A DNA stretch of 64,000 nt, from NCBI RefSeq assembly GCF_900537065.1, contig NZ_UNRC01000009.1, forward strand, positions 1-64,000, in the 5' to 3' direction. The translations under genes were made by a program, and so were the position numbers. The notes below the pieces were generated by a model. The model was not told the origin of the DNA. It worked only from the letters and a program-made list of their open reading frames with translations, and made no database searches. Below are positions 45,656-54,756 of the stretch, one piece after another; within the stretch, counting starts at the first letter, position 1, and each line of letters starts with the position of its first letter. The stretch comes from Sphingorhabdus sp. Alg239-R122 (GTDB taxonomy: Bacteria > Pseudomonadota > Alphaproteobacteria > Sphingomonadales > Sphingomonadaceae).

Positions 45656-46284
45656 GGTTCCATATCCTCATATCGGCCGATATCCTGTTCCAGGTCGGCA
45701 ATTTCGTCCATGCTATCGGCAAAAACCAGGGTGCGTGCAATGGAAAAATCATGCCCGCCGCGCAGCATGGCCTGCAACTGTTTTTGTCTTTTTTCAGGTG
45801 AGTGGGCTTCGCGTGCAAATGGACCAAAGCGGCGCTTGCGCGCCATGGTGATGGCGGCCTGCGTTTTTGCAGCGTCTGAGGCGGCTTTCGCTGCCGTGCT
45901 GTCCTGTTCCGAAATGCCTGCGGCATAAAGCGCCGTGTCCACGCGGCGACTGCCATAGCCGCGGGCGATAAGCGATGCCGCCTTCTGGCTGGCATAAAGC
46001 GCATCGTCAATATATTTGAGCTCCGCAAAACGCGCCACCAGGATGTCTAAATCAGCAGGCTTTTCATCCTCCCATCCGCGCTCGCGCAGTTTGCGGGCGA
46101 GATAGAGTTTCAGCTTGTGCGCGCTGGTCGCATATCTGCCAACATAATGCAGTGCAAGATCCCTGAGTAGCCTTTCATTCAGGGGCTTGGGCGGCTTTTT
46201 AACGCGCGGTTTGCGCGATCGCCGCGTGCGGGCAGAGCCATGCCGCGCCTCATCTTCAAAATCATCCATTCCAGCCATTGTCAT
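45643..46284 (-). CDS. recX: Regulatory protein RecX
   Basis: RecX limits RecA filament growth. This 213-residue protein has the three-repeat helical pattern: RYATSAHKLKLYLARKLRERG, LKYIDDALYASQKAASLIARGYG and the later EQDSTAAKAASDA region. The N-terminus has an Arg/Lys-rich extension. A later ATG at 46275 would drop three residues. recA is not adjacent in the window. Confidence 0.85.
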   Translation of the reverse strand: MTMAGMDDFEDEARHGSARTRRSRKPRVKKPPKPLNERLLRDLALHYVGRYATSAHKLKLYLARKLRERGWEDEKPADLDILVARFAELKYIDDALYASQKAASLIARGYGSRRVDTALYAAGISEQDSTAAKAASDAAKTQAAITMARKRRFGPFAREAHSPEKRQKQLQAMLRGGHDFSIARTLVFADSMDEIADLEQDIGRYEDMEPWHE

Positions 46285-46491
46285 TTTTGTGCCACATTCA
46301 CGGCCAAATTTGAACGCTTGTCATGCCCAAAAACACATCATGCACAAATCCTGACTGCTATTTTTGAACAATAATTAGGTAAATCAAGGATTTGGAAAAT
46401 AATGTAATAGATGCGGCAATGCATGGCAGCACAGCCGTTTACAGGGATAAACGGGCAAAATAGCCCGACAGGACAAAGAAACGGGTCAAAA

Positions 46492-48219
46492 ATGACAGAA
46501 TTGCAAGCCACGCCATCACTGGATGATCTGCCGAGGCGATATTCCGATTTTACCACTTTGGGCGAAGCACTTGATTATGCCGCGCAGGGTGTCCGCGGTT
46601 TCAACTTTCATGATCCCCGCGGCACATTGGTGCGGGCCTATCCGTATAGCGAGATGCGCGAAGACGCACTACAGGCGGCTTACCGCCTGATGGCCCATGG
46701 CATCAAGCCGGGCGATCGGATTGCGCTTTGCGCGGAAACCGGCGCCGAATTTGCGGCGCTTTTCTTTGGCGTAGTCTATGCCGGTGCCTGGCCTGTGCCG
46801 CTGCCGCTGCCGACCAGCTTTGGCGGCAAAGGCAGCTATATTGACCAGTTGTCGGTGCAGCTTAACAGCTCCGATCCCAAAGTCTTGTTCTTCCCACCTG
46901 AACTAGCCGAAATGGCGGGTGCCGCGGCGGAACATTGCAATGTTGAAGGGTTGGATTGGGTCAGCTTCGCAGAACATGATGCGCCTGAGGCGGAATTGCC
47001 AGAAGCCAACCCGGATGACATCTGTTACCTGCAATATTCCAGCGGTTCGACCCGTTTCCCTCATGGCGTGGCGGTGACGCACCATGCGCTGCTCAGCAAT
47101 CTGAAAGCGCATGCGCACGGCATGGATATTAACGGCACCGACCGCTGCATCAGTTGGCTGCCCTGGTATCACGATATGGGTCTGGTGGGCTGCATGCTGT
47201 CGATGGTCGCCAACCAGGTATCGACCGACTATCTGAAAACTGAAGATTTTGCCCGCCGCCCGCTGGCTTGGCTTGACATGATCAGCCGCAACCCGGGCAA
47301 TAGCTGTTCTTATTCACCAACATTTGGCTATGACATCTGTGCCCGCCGCATCAGCAGTCAGTCAAATGTGGCGGAACGGTTCGATTTGTCACGCTGGCGT
47401 ATTGCGGGCAATGGTGCGGACATGATCCGTCCTGATGTGATGCAGAGTTTTGTTGACGCCTTTGCGGATGCCGGCTTTGATGCCAAAGCGTTCTTGCCGA
47501 GCTACGGCCTTGCCGAAGCTACGCTCGCCGTCACGCTGATGCCGCCGGGAGAGGGCATTGTTGTCGAACTGGTCGAAGAAACCAAGCTGTCTGGCCAAGT
47601 GCATGATACCAGTAAGCCGACGCGCTATCGCGCGATTGTAAATTGCGGCAAGCCTTGCCTTGATATGAAAATCGAAATCCGTAGTGAACATGGCGAAGTG
47701 TTGCCTGAAAATGCGATTGGCAAGATATGGACCGCCGGTCCGTCCGTCATGCACAGCTATTTCCGCGATGAGGAAGCCACCAATGAATGTCTGGTCGATG
47801 GTTGGCTCGATACCGGTGATATGGGATATATGTCGGACGGCTATCTCTATGTCGTGGGCCGGGCCAAGGATATGATCATCATCAACGGCAAAAACCACTG
47901 GCCTCAAGATATCGAATGGGCGGTCGAACAGCTTCCCGGTTTCAAATCCGGTGATATTGCCGCGTTCAGTGTTACTACGCCAGGCGGTGAAGAAACACCG
48001 GCCGTGCTGGTGCAGTGCCGTACCTCTGATGAGGCAGAGCGCCTGCGTATCCGCGATGAGATCAGTGACAAAGTGCGCTCTATAACCGGCATGAACTGCG
48101 TCATCGAACTGGTGCCGCCGCGCACATTGCCGCGCACCAGTTCTGGCAAGCTGAGCCGTGCAAAGGCGCGCAACCTGTATCTATCGGGTGAAATACAGCC
48201 TTACGCTATAGCTGCTTGA
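46492..48219 (+). CDS. Fatty acyl-AMP ligase (FAAL-like)
   Basis: The start ATG 46492 begins MTELQATPSLDDLP; the frame continues 5' but without resemblance. The 575-residue protein has the ANL-superfamily core: YLQYSSGSTRFPHGVAVTHH (AMP-binding), SWLPWYHDMGLVGCML, FLPSYGLAEATLAVTL, WLDTGDMGYMSDGYLYVVGR and the C-terminal KDMIIINGKNHWPQDIE. The inner-loop pattern fits fatty acyl-AMP ligases, which activate fatty acids for transfer to an acyl carrier protein. The acceptor is not in the window. A dispersed repeat lies just after it. Confidence 0.9.
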   Translation: MTELQATPSLDDLPRRYSDFTTLGEALDYAAQGVRGFNFHDPRGTLVRAYPYSEMREDALQAAYRLMAHGIKPGDRIALCAETGAEFAALFFGVVYAGAWPVPLPLPTSFGGKGSYIDQLSVQLNSSDPKVLFFPPELAEMAGAAAEHCNVEGLDWVSFAEHDAPEAELPEANPDDICYLQYSSGSTRFPHGVAVTHHALLSNLKAHAHGMDINGTDRCISWLPWYHDMGLVGCMLSMVANQVSTDYLKTEDFARRPLAWLDMISRNPGNSCSYSPTFGYDICARRISSQSNVAERFDLSRWRIAGNGADMIRPDVMQSFVDAFADAGFDAKAFLPSYGLAEATLAVTLMPPGEGIVVELVEETKLSGQVHDTSKPTRYRAIVNCGKPCLDMKIEIRSEHGEVLPENAIGKIWTAGPSVMHSYFRDEEATNECLVDGWLDTGDMGYMSDGYLYVVGRAKDMIIINGKNHWPQDIEWAVEQLPGFKSGDIAAFSVTTPGGEETPAVLVQCRTSDEAERLRIRDEISDKVRSITGMNCVIELVPPRTLPRTSSGKLSRAKARNLYLSGEIQPYAIAA

Positions 48220-48226
48220 TTTTTAT

Positions 48227-48307
48227 GCGGTGAAGCGCACGGTACCGTGCTCCCGCAGGCTTTTCGTGTAAGCGAAAAGTAGCCGTGAGGGACAGGGATC
48301 CCACCGC
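48227..48307. repeat. Structured intergenic element, copy B of the 22-base dispersed repeat
   Basis: The element is bounded by GCGGTG (48227-48232) and CACCGC (48302-48307). It contains the perfect palindrome GCACGGTACCGTGC (48237-48250), the hairpin CTTTTCG/CGAAAAG (48260-48279) and, at 48271-48292, the repeat matching 12199-12220 on the opposite strand with one difference. It could serve as the terminator of the acyl-AMP ligase, or be a small mobile or repetitive extragenic palindrome. Confidence 0.6.
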
Positions 48308-48351
48308 CTGACACCGTGAAGCAATCAAATGAAAAAAGGAATCATACTCTA

Positions 48352-48744
48352 ATGACCCGGTTTATTGCTGCGATCACTCTCGTCGTGCCTGACTATGACG
48401 CGGGGATTGAATTTTATGTTGGGCATCTTGGCTTTGATCTGATTGAGGATACGCAGCTTTCCGACGAGAAACGCTGGGTGCTGGTTGCGCCGCCAGGTTC
48501 AACCGAAACGCGGTTATTGCTTGCGAAAGCGGCCAATGAAAATCAGGAAGAAGCGATTGGGAATCAGGCGGGTGGCCGTGTTTTCCTGCTTCTGGAAACG
48601 TATGATTTCGATGCGGATTATGCATTGATGCAGCAGGCCGGTATTGATTTTCTCGAAGAGCCGCGGGAGGAGCCTTATGGGAAGGTTGCCGTTTTCCGTG
48701 ATCCGTTCGGGAATAAATGGGACCTGATTGAAAGGGCACTGTAG
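48352..48744 (+). CDS. VOC family (glyoxalase/dioxygenase superfamily) protein
   Basis: The start ATG 48352 has AGGA about 11 bases upstream; a GTG at 48316 is possible. The 130-residue protein is a single VOC unit of two beta-alpha-beta-beta-beta modules: ITLVVPDYDAGIEFYVGHLGF, and PYGKVAVFRDPFGNKWDLIE with the metal-ligand Glu near the end. The reaction is unknown. Confidence 0.9.
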   Translation: MTRFIAAITLVVPDYDAGIEFYVGHLGFDLIEDTQLSDEKRWVLVAPPGSTETRLLLAKAANENQEEAIGNQAGGRVFLLLETYDFDADYALMQQAGIDFLEEPREEPYGKVAVFRDPFGNKWDLIERAL

Positions 48745-48892
48745 AGCAATCTTTGCTTGCGCAAACACGAATCTGTGGGTAAAGGCCTTCCATCTCATTA
48801 CATCGGTCATATATCACAGGCACAACCATCCGGTTGGCACTTAACGGCCCTTACCGGTGAGACACGAATTATAGTTTGGAAGCAGGCAGTTT

Positions 48893-49087
48893 ATGGCAAA
48901 GACAACACCCGGTGAATTCGTCCGTCAGGTACGGGCTGAATCGTCAAAAGTGGTATGGCCGACACGGCAGGAAACCATCACCACCACTATCATGGTCATG
49001 ATTATGATGACGATATTGGCGCTGTTTTTCTTGGGTGTCGATTCGGTCTTTGGCTGGGTCGTGCAATCGCTGCTCTCGCTCGCGTAA
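48893..49087 (+). CDS. secE: Preprotein translocase subunit SecE
   Basis: This 64-residue protein has the conserved FVRQVRAESSKVVWPTRQET and one TM helix. It is the start of the ribosomal-polymerase cluster, directly followed by nusG (29 bases). Confidence 0.97.
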   Translation: MAKTTPGEFVRQVRAESSKVVWPTRQETITTTIMVMIMMTILALFFLGVDSVFGWVVQSLLSLA

Positions 49088-49116
49088 TTACAGATTTAAT
49101 ATAGAAAGTTTCGCCC

Positions 49117-49653
49117 ATGTCGCGCTGGTACATTATTCACGCCTATTCCGGCTTTGAAAACAAGGTAAAGGAAAACATCCTTTCCGAAGCACAGCGGCTT
49201 GAGCTGACCCAGCTGGTGGATGAAGTGGAAGTACCCACCGAAACCGTCACCGAAGTACGCCGCGGCAAGAAAGTGCAGTCGGAGCGGAAATTTTTCCCCG
49301 GCTATGTGCTGGCGAAACTGACCATGACCGATGATGTCTATCACCTGGTCAAGAATACGCCGAAAGTGACTGGTTTCCTGGGCTCAAGCGGCAAGCCACA
49401 GCCCATCAGCGAGGCCGAGGCTGCCCGTATCCTGAATACCAGGGAAGAAGCCGCCAACGCACCCAAGAAGAAAATCAGCGTCGAATATGACATTGGCGAC
49501 AGCGTCAAGGTACTCGACGGTCCATTCGCCAGCTTTAACGGTGTGGTCGAGGAACTGGATTTCGAGAAAAACCGCGTTAAGGTTTCGGTCTCTATCTTTG
49601 GCCGTGCGACGCCTGTGGAACTCGATTTTGAACAGGTCGAACTACAGAAATAA
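49117..49653 (+). CDS. nusG: Transcription termination/antitermination protein NusG
   Basis: The N-terminal NGN domain begins MSRWYIIHAYSGFENKVKEN, and the C-terminal KOW domain is VKVLDGPFASFNGVVEEL. Its 178 residues match the family. It binds RNA polymerase and Rho or S10. Confidence 0.98.
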   Translation: MSRWYIIHAYSGFENKVKENILSEAQRLELTQLVDEVEVPTETVTEVRRGKKVQSERKFFPGYVLAKLTMTDDVYHLVKNTPKVTGFLGSSGKPQPISEAEAARILNTREEAANAPKKKISVEYDIGDSVKVLDGPFASFNGVVEELDFEKNRVKVSVSIFGRATPVELDFEQVELQK

Positions 49654-49910
49654 GCGTTTGGTTTGATCGCCGAGAGGCCATCGGGCAAAAGAATAAAGAA
49701 TAAGGGCGAACCCTAATATAAAGGTTCTCTCTCTCACCGTTTACATAAAACCATTGCATTATCCGCAGAATCGGTTAATGCCGCGCCTTCTGTCGCTTTT
49801 GGGCGATAGATCTCGTGCGGGAGGTGCGCTTTTAGGCAATCCGTCTGACCGCTTAATTTGAGGGGTGTATGTGCAGTATATGCATCCTGACAGAATGAAG
49901 GAGCTAGACT

Positions 49911-50342
49911 ATGGCCAAGAAAATTGATGGCTATATTAAACTACAGGTGCCTGCTGGCACCGCCAATCCGTCTCCGCCAATCGGCCCTGCCCTGGGTCAG
50001 CGCGGCGTCAACATCATGGAATTCTGTAAGGCCTTCAACGCCGCGACGCAGGATTTTGAAAAGAACACGCCGATCCCGACAACCATAACGGTTTATGCGG
50101 ATCGCAGCTTTTCTTTCACCACAAAAACACCGCCAGCCAGTTATCTGATCAAGAAAGCAGCAAAGCTTAAATCGGGTTCAAGCGAGCCTGGCAAAACGGT
50201 TGCGGGCCAGATCAAGCGTTCGCAGCTGGCTCAGATTGCAGAAACCAAGATGAAAGACCTGAACGCCAACGATATCGAAGCGGCAACGCGCATTATCGAA
50301 GGCAGCGCACGCGCTATGGGTCTTGAAGTGACGGAGGGTTAA
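49911..50342 (+). CDS. rplK: 50S ribosomal protein L11
   Basis: This 143-residue protein has the L11 signature [20 protein letters not shown] and [21 protein letters not shown] lies 8 bases before the start. It lies 4 bases before rplA. The 257 bases between nusG and rplK probably hold a promoter or leader. Confidence 0.99.
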   Translation: MAKKIDGYIKLQVPAGTANPSPPIGPALGQRGVNIMEFCKAFNAATQDFEKNTPIPTTITVYADRSFSFTTKTPPASYLIKKAAKLKSGSSEPGKTVAGQIKRSQLAQIAETKMKDLNANDIEAATRIIEGSARAMGLEVTEG

Positions 50343-50346
50343 GCAG

Positions 50347-51042
50347 ATGGCCATGAACAAAAAACAGAAGAATATTGCTGAAAAGCTTGACCGTGATGCG
50401 CTGCACAGCGTGGATGACGCGATCAAGACGGTGAAGGAATTTGCCAGTTCGAAGTTTGACGAAACGGTTGAAATCGCTCTGAACCTGGGCGTGGATCCAC
50501 GTCATGCAGACCAGATGGTGCGCGGCATGGTATCGCTGCCTTCAGGCACAGGCAAAGACATGCGTGTGGCTGTTTTCGCAAAAGGCGACAAAGCTGAGGA
50601 AGCGAAAAAAGCAGGCGCAGACGTCGTTGGCGCAGAAGACCTGATGGAAACCATGCAGGGCGGTGACCTGAATTTTGACCGCGTGATTGCAACACCCGAC
50701 ATGATGGGCGTTGTGGGCCGTCTGGGTAAGGTTCTGGGTCCAAAGGGCCTGATGCCGAACCCGAAGCTTGGCACCGTGACCCCTGATGTCACCAAAGCTG
50801 TTGGTGATGCCAAGGGTGGCCAGGTGGAATTCCGTGTGGAAAAAGCCGGTATCGTGCACAGCGGCATCGGCAAAGCGAGCTTTAGCGAAAAAGACCTGCG
50901 CGCGAATTTCGACGCGTTTGTCGGCGCTATTGTCAAAGCCAAGCCGTCAGGCGCCAAAGGCAAATACGTCAAAAAAGTTGCGATCAGTTCGACCATGGGT
51001 CCGGGTCTGAAAATCAACACATCTGAGATCGAAGGCGCGTAA
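50347..51042 (+). CDS. rplA: 50S ribosomal protein L1
   Basis: This 231-residue protein has the L1 motifs [20 protein letters not shown] and [20 protein letters not shown]. It follows rplK in the usual pair. A strong terminator at 51076 separates it from the rest of the cluster. Confidence 0.99.
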   Translation: MAMNKKQKNIAEKLDRDALHSVDDAIKTVKEFASSKFDETVEIALNLGVDPRHADQMVRGMVSLPSGTGKDMRVAVFAKGDKAEEAKKAGADVVGAEDLMETMQGGDLNFDRVIATPDMMGVVGRLGKVLGPKGLMPNPKLGTVTPDVTKAVGDAKGGQVEFRVEKAGIVHSGIGKASFSEKDLRANFDAFVGAIVKAKPSGAKGKYVKKVAISSTMGPGLKINTSEIEGA

Positions 51043-51075
51043 GCCGCAATCGCATTTCATATATCAAGATAACTG

Positions 51076-51104
51076 AAAGGCCGGAGGGAAACCTCCGGCC
51101 TTTT
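51076..51104 (+). terminator. Intrinsic terminator after rplA
   Basis: AAGGCCGGAGG (51077-51087) pairs perfectly with CCTCCGGCCTT (51092-51102), loop GAAA, followed by TTTT. It ends the secE-to-rplA transcript and so separates it from rplJ. Confidence 0.95.
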
Positions 51105-51138
51105 CGCTATGTACAGTGTACACGGTTATATCATGTGA

Positions 51139-51915
51139 TCAGAAATTGAAGCGGATGCCAAGCCCTGCGCCAAAACTTTCCGTATCGTCGCGAACGCTGG
51201 CATTAAATCCGTCATTGCCATTGGCGATAAAACGGCGGTCGAAGTTGCGGCCATAAATTTTCTGGTACCTGCCTTCTGCAAACACATCGACCTTGTCCGT
51301 CGCCTTGATTGTCAAACCCAGCCTGGACTGCGTTACGAATGCTGTCTTTGAACCTCGCACGCCAAATGTAGGCGCTGTCGCCACGCCATTGTTGGGAAAA
51401 TACTGAACATCTGTGTCCAGTACCGCGAGGCCAATGGCGCTTCCGAAATATGGGATGATCTTCTGGTTTGCGGACCATACCACATCGCTGTACAGGCCAG
51501 CGGTAGCCGTAAACGTGGAAACATCGCCGCTGAAAGTCTGGTTGCCGCCATTAAATGTACCACCACTGACATCAGACTCGCTGTAGCCAACTTCGACTTC
51601 AACCCGTGATTTCAAAAAGTCGAACAGCAGGCTATCCTGAATTTTATAGCCGACTGCACCGTTAACGGAAAATCCCGTGTCATAAGCGACATTTATGTCG
51701 GCGGGACCGCCCGGTATACCCGGCACACCGGCATCGGGGTTCTGGACACCACGAAAACTGCTGTCATTCAAAAACTCGGCCCCGATGCTGGATGAGACAT
51801 AAAAGCCTTCATGATCAATTTCGGTTGCTTCTTGTGCCATGGCTTGGCCGGTCAGGCTTAAGCTCAACGGCAGCATGGTTGCAAAAATAGTCAAACGGTT
51901 ACGAACAGGTTGCAT
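51139..51915 (-). CDS. Outer membrane beta-barrel protein
   Basis: This 258-residue protein has a signal peptide (ATMLPLSLSLTGQAMAQ) and an OmpA-like or OMP_b-brl type barrel: EGFYVSSSIGAEFL, VEVEVGYSES, GLYSDVVWSAN, FAEGRYQKIYG and a C-terminal LGIRFNF ending in Phe. It is transcribed against the ribosomal cluster. The cargo or function is unknown. Confidence 0.85.
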   Translation of the reverse strand: MQPVRNRLTIFATMLPLSLSLTGQAMAQEATEIDHEGFYVSSSIGAEFLNDSSFRGVQNPDAGVPGIPGGPADINVAYDTGFSVNGAVGYKIQDSLLFDFLKSRVEVEVGYSESDVSGGTFNGGNQTFSGDVSTFTATAGLYSDVVWSANQKIIPYFGSAIGLAVLDTDVQYFPNNGVATAPTFGVRGSKTAFVTQSRLGLTIKATDKVDVFAEGRYQKIYGRNFDRRFIANGNDGFNASVRDDTESFGAGLGIRFNF

Positions 51916-52114
51916 AAGGAGTTCCTATGGTGAGAGAGTTGATAGGGAGGATGCCCTTTCATTCGCATGTCCTGCACAAAAGGTTACATGACTGGATATT
52001 GCTGGTGCCCTTGTGGGGTGCTTAGTGGGAATCTGTTACGCCTGACCTTGTGTCTCGGAACATTTGCTGTAGGCCTGTATTCAACGAGTATTCAGTCGGG
52101 GCGGGGGGATGATT

Positions 52115-52948
52115 ATGCGGTTACTGATTATAGCCATATTGTTATACGCATTGCCTGTAGCGGCATGGTCACAAACTGGTGGTCCGATAGCTACGCCAGC
52201 AGATAAACAATACCAGCTGGCCCTTGACCTGGCCAAAACGCGCGGGAAGGCGCTGTACGAATATGACCAGGCCGCACGTTATACGGCTGCCGCTTTGCGT
52301 GAGGATGTCGCGGCGCAGGATATTGCCAAAGTGCGCGGCTGGGTAGTGACACGGCAGCGTGAGGGTCTGCTCGTCACCTATTACGGCATACGCGATGATG
52401 CCGTATATCCGTTCTATTCGGCGCTGTGGGACGGGGTGGGCCAAGTGCTGGATCGGCAGTTACTCATGCAGTCGGATGATGCTGTACTGACCGATATGCA
52501 GCTACGCCTGATCGCAGCGGGTGACAGCGCGTCGGCCGTGAATCTGAAGAATTGTAGCAACCTGCCATTCAATCCTGTAATATTACCAGCCGATGTTCCG
52601 GGCGGCGCTGACCTGGTATATTATCTGACTCCGCAGATGCGTGGTGACCTGTTTCCGCTGGGCGGGCATTACCGGTTTGAAATAGCGGGTGACCGGGTGC
52701 AATCGTTCAGGTCATTTACCAATTCCTGCGTCAATGTCCGGACGAAAGCGCAGGGTGACAATGCAGCGCCCGAAGCATTGATGTTCACCCATTCGCTCGA
52801 CTCCGCGCCCACTGAAGCGCAAGTTTTTGCCGTGTTTTCCATGGGTATACCGCTCTATGTAAAAACCGAGCAGAATGGCCTTCTCTGGCTGATCGAGATA
52901 TTTTCTGGTGAGCCCAGCATCACTCTGGTTGACCAGAATGCCGAATGA
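52115..52948 (+). CDS. Secreted protein of unknown function
   Basis: ATG 52115 is preferred over ATG 52109 because GGGGGG then has normal spacing. The 277-residue protein begins with a signal peptide (LLIIAILLYALPVAAWS). The mature part has several Cys (LKNCSNLPF, TNSCVNV) and a late IEIFSGEPSITLVDQN. I do not recognise the family. It sits between rplA and rplJ, divergent from the outer membrane gene by about 200 bases. Confidence 0.72.
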   Translation: MRLLIIAILLYALPVAAWSQTGGPIATPADKQYQLALDLAKTRGKALYEYDQAARYTAAALREDVAAQDIAKVRGWVVTRQREGLLVTYYGIRDDAVYPFYSALWDGVGQVLDRQLLMQSDDAVLTDMQLRLIAAGDSASAVNLKNCSNLPFNPVILPADVPGGADLVYYLTPQMRGDLFPLGGHYRFEIAGDRVQSFRSFTNSCVNVRTKAQGDNAAPEALMFTHSLDSAPTEAQVFAVFSMGIPLYVKTEQNGLLWLIEIFSGEPSITLVDQNAE

Positions 52949-53137
52949 GCCAGGTGCGCGCTTTGCGCTGGTACAGCCATAACCGGCAGGATTGCGGGAA
53001 TTGGCTTGACTTCGCTGCCATTCCCGCTATTACGCCCCACGAAATCATGTAGGCATCGCCCATGTGATTCCGTCCGAGACAGTTGGTGAGGGAAATATGT
53101 CCCTCTTAATTGCCAGCCTAGACGGGGAAAAGTTTTA

Positions 53138-53328
53138 CCGGCCTCGCGTTCTTTGCAGGTCTGCCAGATAAAAGCCATCGGCTTTGGTTCGGCGCGAAAC
53201 CCACCCCCTTGGACAAAGACCCTATGGTGTAAGCCAGAACGGTCATCGCCCGTCGTTTCCACCATGTGGAGGCGGCGATTATGTAGCGGATTGGTCCGTC
53301 AAAAGGCCGATCCAAAAAGGAGAATGGC
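53138..53328 (+). promoter_or_regulatory. Probable L10(L12)4 autoregulatory leader of rplJL
   Basis: The 380 bases between 52949 and rplJ contain no gene. The last 190 hold several stems: AAAGCC-ATC-GGCTTT (53171-53185) and GGATTGG/CCGATCC (53288-53313) just before the AAGGAG site. Such leaders bind the L10-L7/12 complex to repress translation of rplJL. The call is from position and structure; I cannot align it to the L10 leader consensus by eye. Confidence 0.45.
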
Positions 53329-53841
53329 ATGAATCGCGACGAGAAAAAGGAAGCAGTAGCTTCGCTTAGCGCCATGTTGTCCGACGCCGGAGCTGTTGTG
53401 GTCACACGCAACCTCGGCCTTACCGTTGCTCAGTCAACTGAACTGCGGTCGGCAATGCGTGAAGCGGGTGCTTCCTATAAAGTCACAAAAAACCGTCTTG
53501 CCAAGCTCGCTATTACTGACACGGATTATGATTCCCTTGGTGAATTGCTGACAGGGCCCACCGCCCTTGCAGTTTCACCGGATCCGGTGGCTGCCGCCAA
53601 GGCAGTTGTCGAATTTGCGAAATCCAACGACAAACTTGAAATTGTCGGCGGCGCAATGGGTGACACCGTATTGGACGTAGCAGGTGTTAAAGCGCTGGCA
53701 GCACTGCCATCACTTGACGAACTGCGCGGCAAACTTGTTGGCCTGCTGAATGCACCAGCCACCAAAGTTGCCCAGGTTGTTCAGGCACCGGCGAGCAAGG
53801 TTGCACGGGTTGCAGGCGCATATGCCGCCAGCGGCGCGTGA
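53329..53841 (+). CDS. rplJ: 50S ribosomal protein L10
   Basis: This 170-residue protein matches L10: [40 protein letters not shown] and [16 protein letters not shown] precedes the ATG. It is followed by rplL after 89 bases. Confidence 0.99.
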   Translation: MNRDEKKEAVASLSAMLSDAGAVVVTRNLGLTVAQSTELRSAMREAGASYKVTKNRLAKLAITDTDYDSLGELLTGPTALAVSPDPVAAAKAVVEFAKSNDKLEIVGGAMGDTVLDVAGVKALAALPSLDELRGKLVGLLNAPATKVAQVVQAPASKVARVAGAYAASGA

Positions 53842-53930
53842 GCTTAGACGCTTAACTATTCAGATATTTAACACACATCCAACTATGGGCGTTTGAAAAA
53901 TACGCCCGAATTTGAAAAGGTAATTTTAAA

Positions 53931-54305
53931 ATGGCAGATATTGCAAAAATCGTAGACCAGCTTTCTGAGCTGACTGTTCTGGAAGCCGCTGAACTGGCAA
54001 CCGCTCTTGAAGAAAAATGGGGCGTTTCCGCTGCAGCCGCTGTTGCTGTTGCTGGTGCACCTGCTGCTGGTGGCGGCGAAGCTGCTGAAGAGAAAGACGA
54101 GTTTGACGTTGTTCTGACCGGCGACGGTGGCAAGAAAATCCAGGTGATTAAAGAAGTTCGTGCGATCACCGGCCTGGGCCTGACCGAAGCGAAAGCCATG
54201 GTTGAAGGCGCACCGAAAACGGTTAAAGAAGGCGTTAACAAAGCAGAAGCCGAAGAAATCAAAGGCAAGATCGAAGCTGCTGGCGGTACAGTTGAACTCA
54301 AGTAA
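53931..54305 (+). CDS. rplL: 50S ribosomal protein L7/L12
   Basis: This 124-residue acidic protein has the N-terminal dimerisation segment, the Ala/Gly hinge ([20 protein letters not shown]), and the C-terminal [20 protein letters not shown] domain. A terminator follows at 54358. Confidence 0.99.
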   Translation: MADIAKIVDQLSELTVLEAAELATALEEKWGVSAAAAVAVAGAPAAGGGEAAEEKDEFDVVLTGDGGKKIQVIKEVRAITGLGLTEAKAMVEGAPKTVKEGVNKAEAEEIKGKIEAAGGTVELK

Positions 54306-54357
54306 TTTGAGCGCATACTGAGCTTTCAAGGCTTCGTCTGTCTTACAGACAAAAGAA

Positions 54358-54390
54358 GGGCGGCCTCCTTAAGTGGAGCCGCCCTTTTTC
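54358..54390 (+). terminator. Intrinsic terminator after rplL
   Basis: GGGCGGCCTCC and GGAGCCGCCC pair with one bulged C around a TTAAGT loop, followed by TTTTT. A smaller hairpin GTCTGT-CTT-ACAGAC lies just before it (54336-54350). Confidence 0.92.
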
Positions 54391-54415
54391 CTTACGTGCT
54401 TTGCTTGGGTGCGGG

Positions 54416-54538
54416 TTAGGCCAGATAGGCAGAGCTTTGATAACTAAACACCTGGGTATCATGTGTTGGCGGTGCCAGCAAAAGGGGCAGGGTGAAAATA
54501 GCAGCTGCCAAAGCGGCCATGGTTAGATTGCGCATCAT
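54416..54538 (-). CDS. 40-residue secreted or membrane peptide coupled to the XRE gene
   Basis: A 40-codon frame starts at ATG 54538, overlapping the XRE stop as ATGA, and ends at TAA 54416. A second ATG follows directly. The peptide has a hydrophobic segment (LTMAALAAAIFTLPLLLAPP) and a short polar tail (THDTQVFSYQSSAYLA). The 4-base overlap with the XRE stop supports translation by coupling. It is the third gene of a DUF2975-XRE-peptide operon. Function unknown; it could be cleaved and exported. Confidence 0.5.
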   Translation of the reverse strand: MMRNLTMAALAAAIFTLPLLLAPPTHDTQVFSYQSSAYLA

Positions 54539-54756
54539 GCTTCTCCTTCCGGTTCATTCTCAAAACTGAGCAGGTCACCCGGCTGGCAGCCCAGCTCTTT
54601 GCAGATTGCCTCCAGCGTGGAAAACCTGATGGCTTTCGCCTTGCCGGTTTTCAGTATGGACAGGTTGGCGATAGTGATGCCCACCCGTTCTGCCAGTTCA
54701 GTCAGCGTCATGCGGTTGTCGTGGAGCAGGTCGTCCAGTTTTACATTGATGGACAT
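54535..54756 (-). CDS. XRE family transcriptional regulator (small, YozG-like)
   Basis: This 73-residue protein is one HTH: MSINVKLDDLLHDNRMTLTE, LAERVGITIANLSILKTGKA, FSTLEAICKELGCQPGDLL. Its start overlaps the stop of the DUF2975 gene (TGATG). Regulators of this small type usually sit beside DUF2975 membrane proteins and are thought to be controlled by them. Twin palindromes in the upstream region are probable operators. Confidence 0.93.
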   Translation of the reverse strand: MSINVKLDDLLHDNRMTLTELAERVGITIANLSILKTGKAKAIRFSTLEAICKELGCQPGDLLSFENEPEGEA

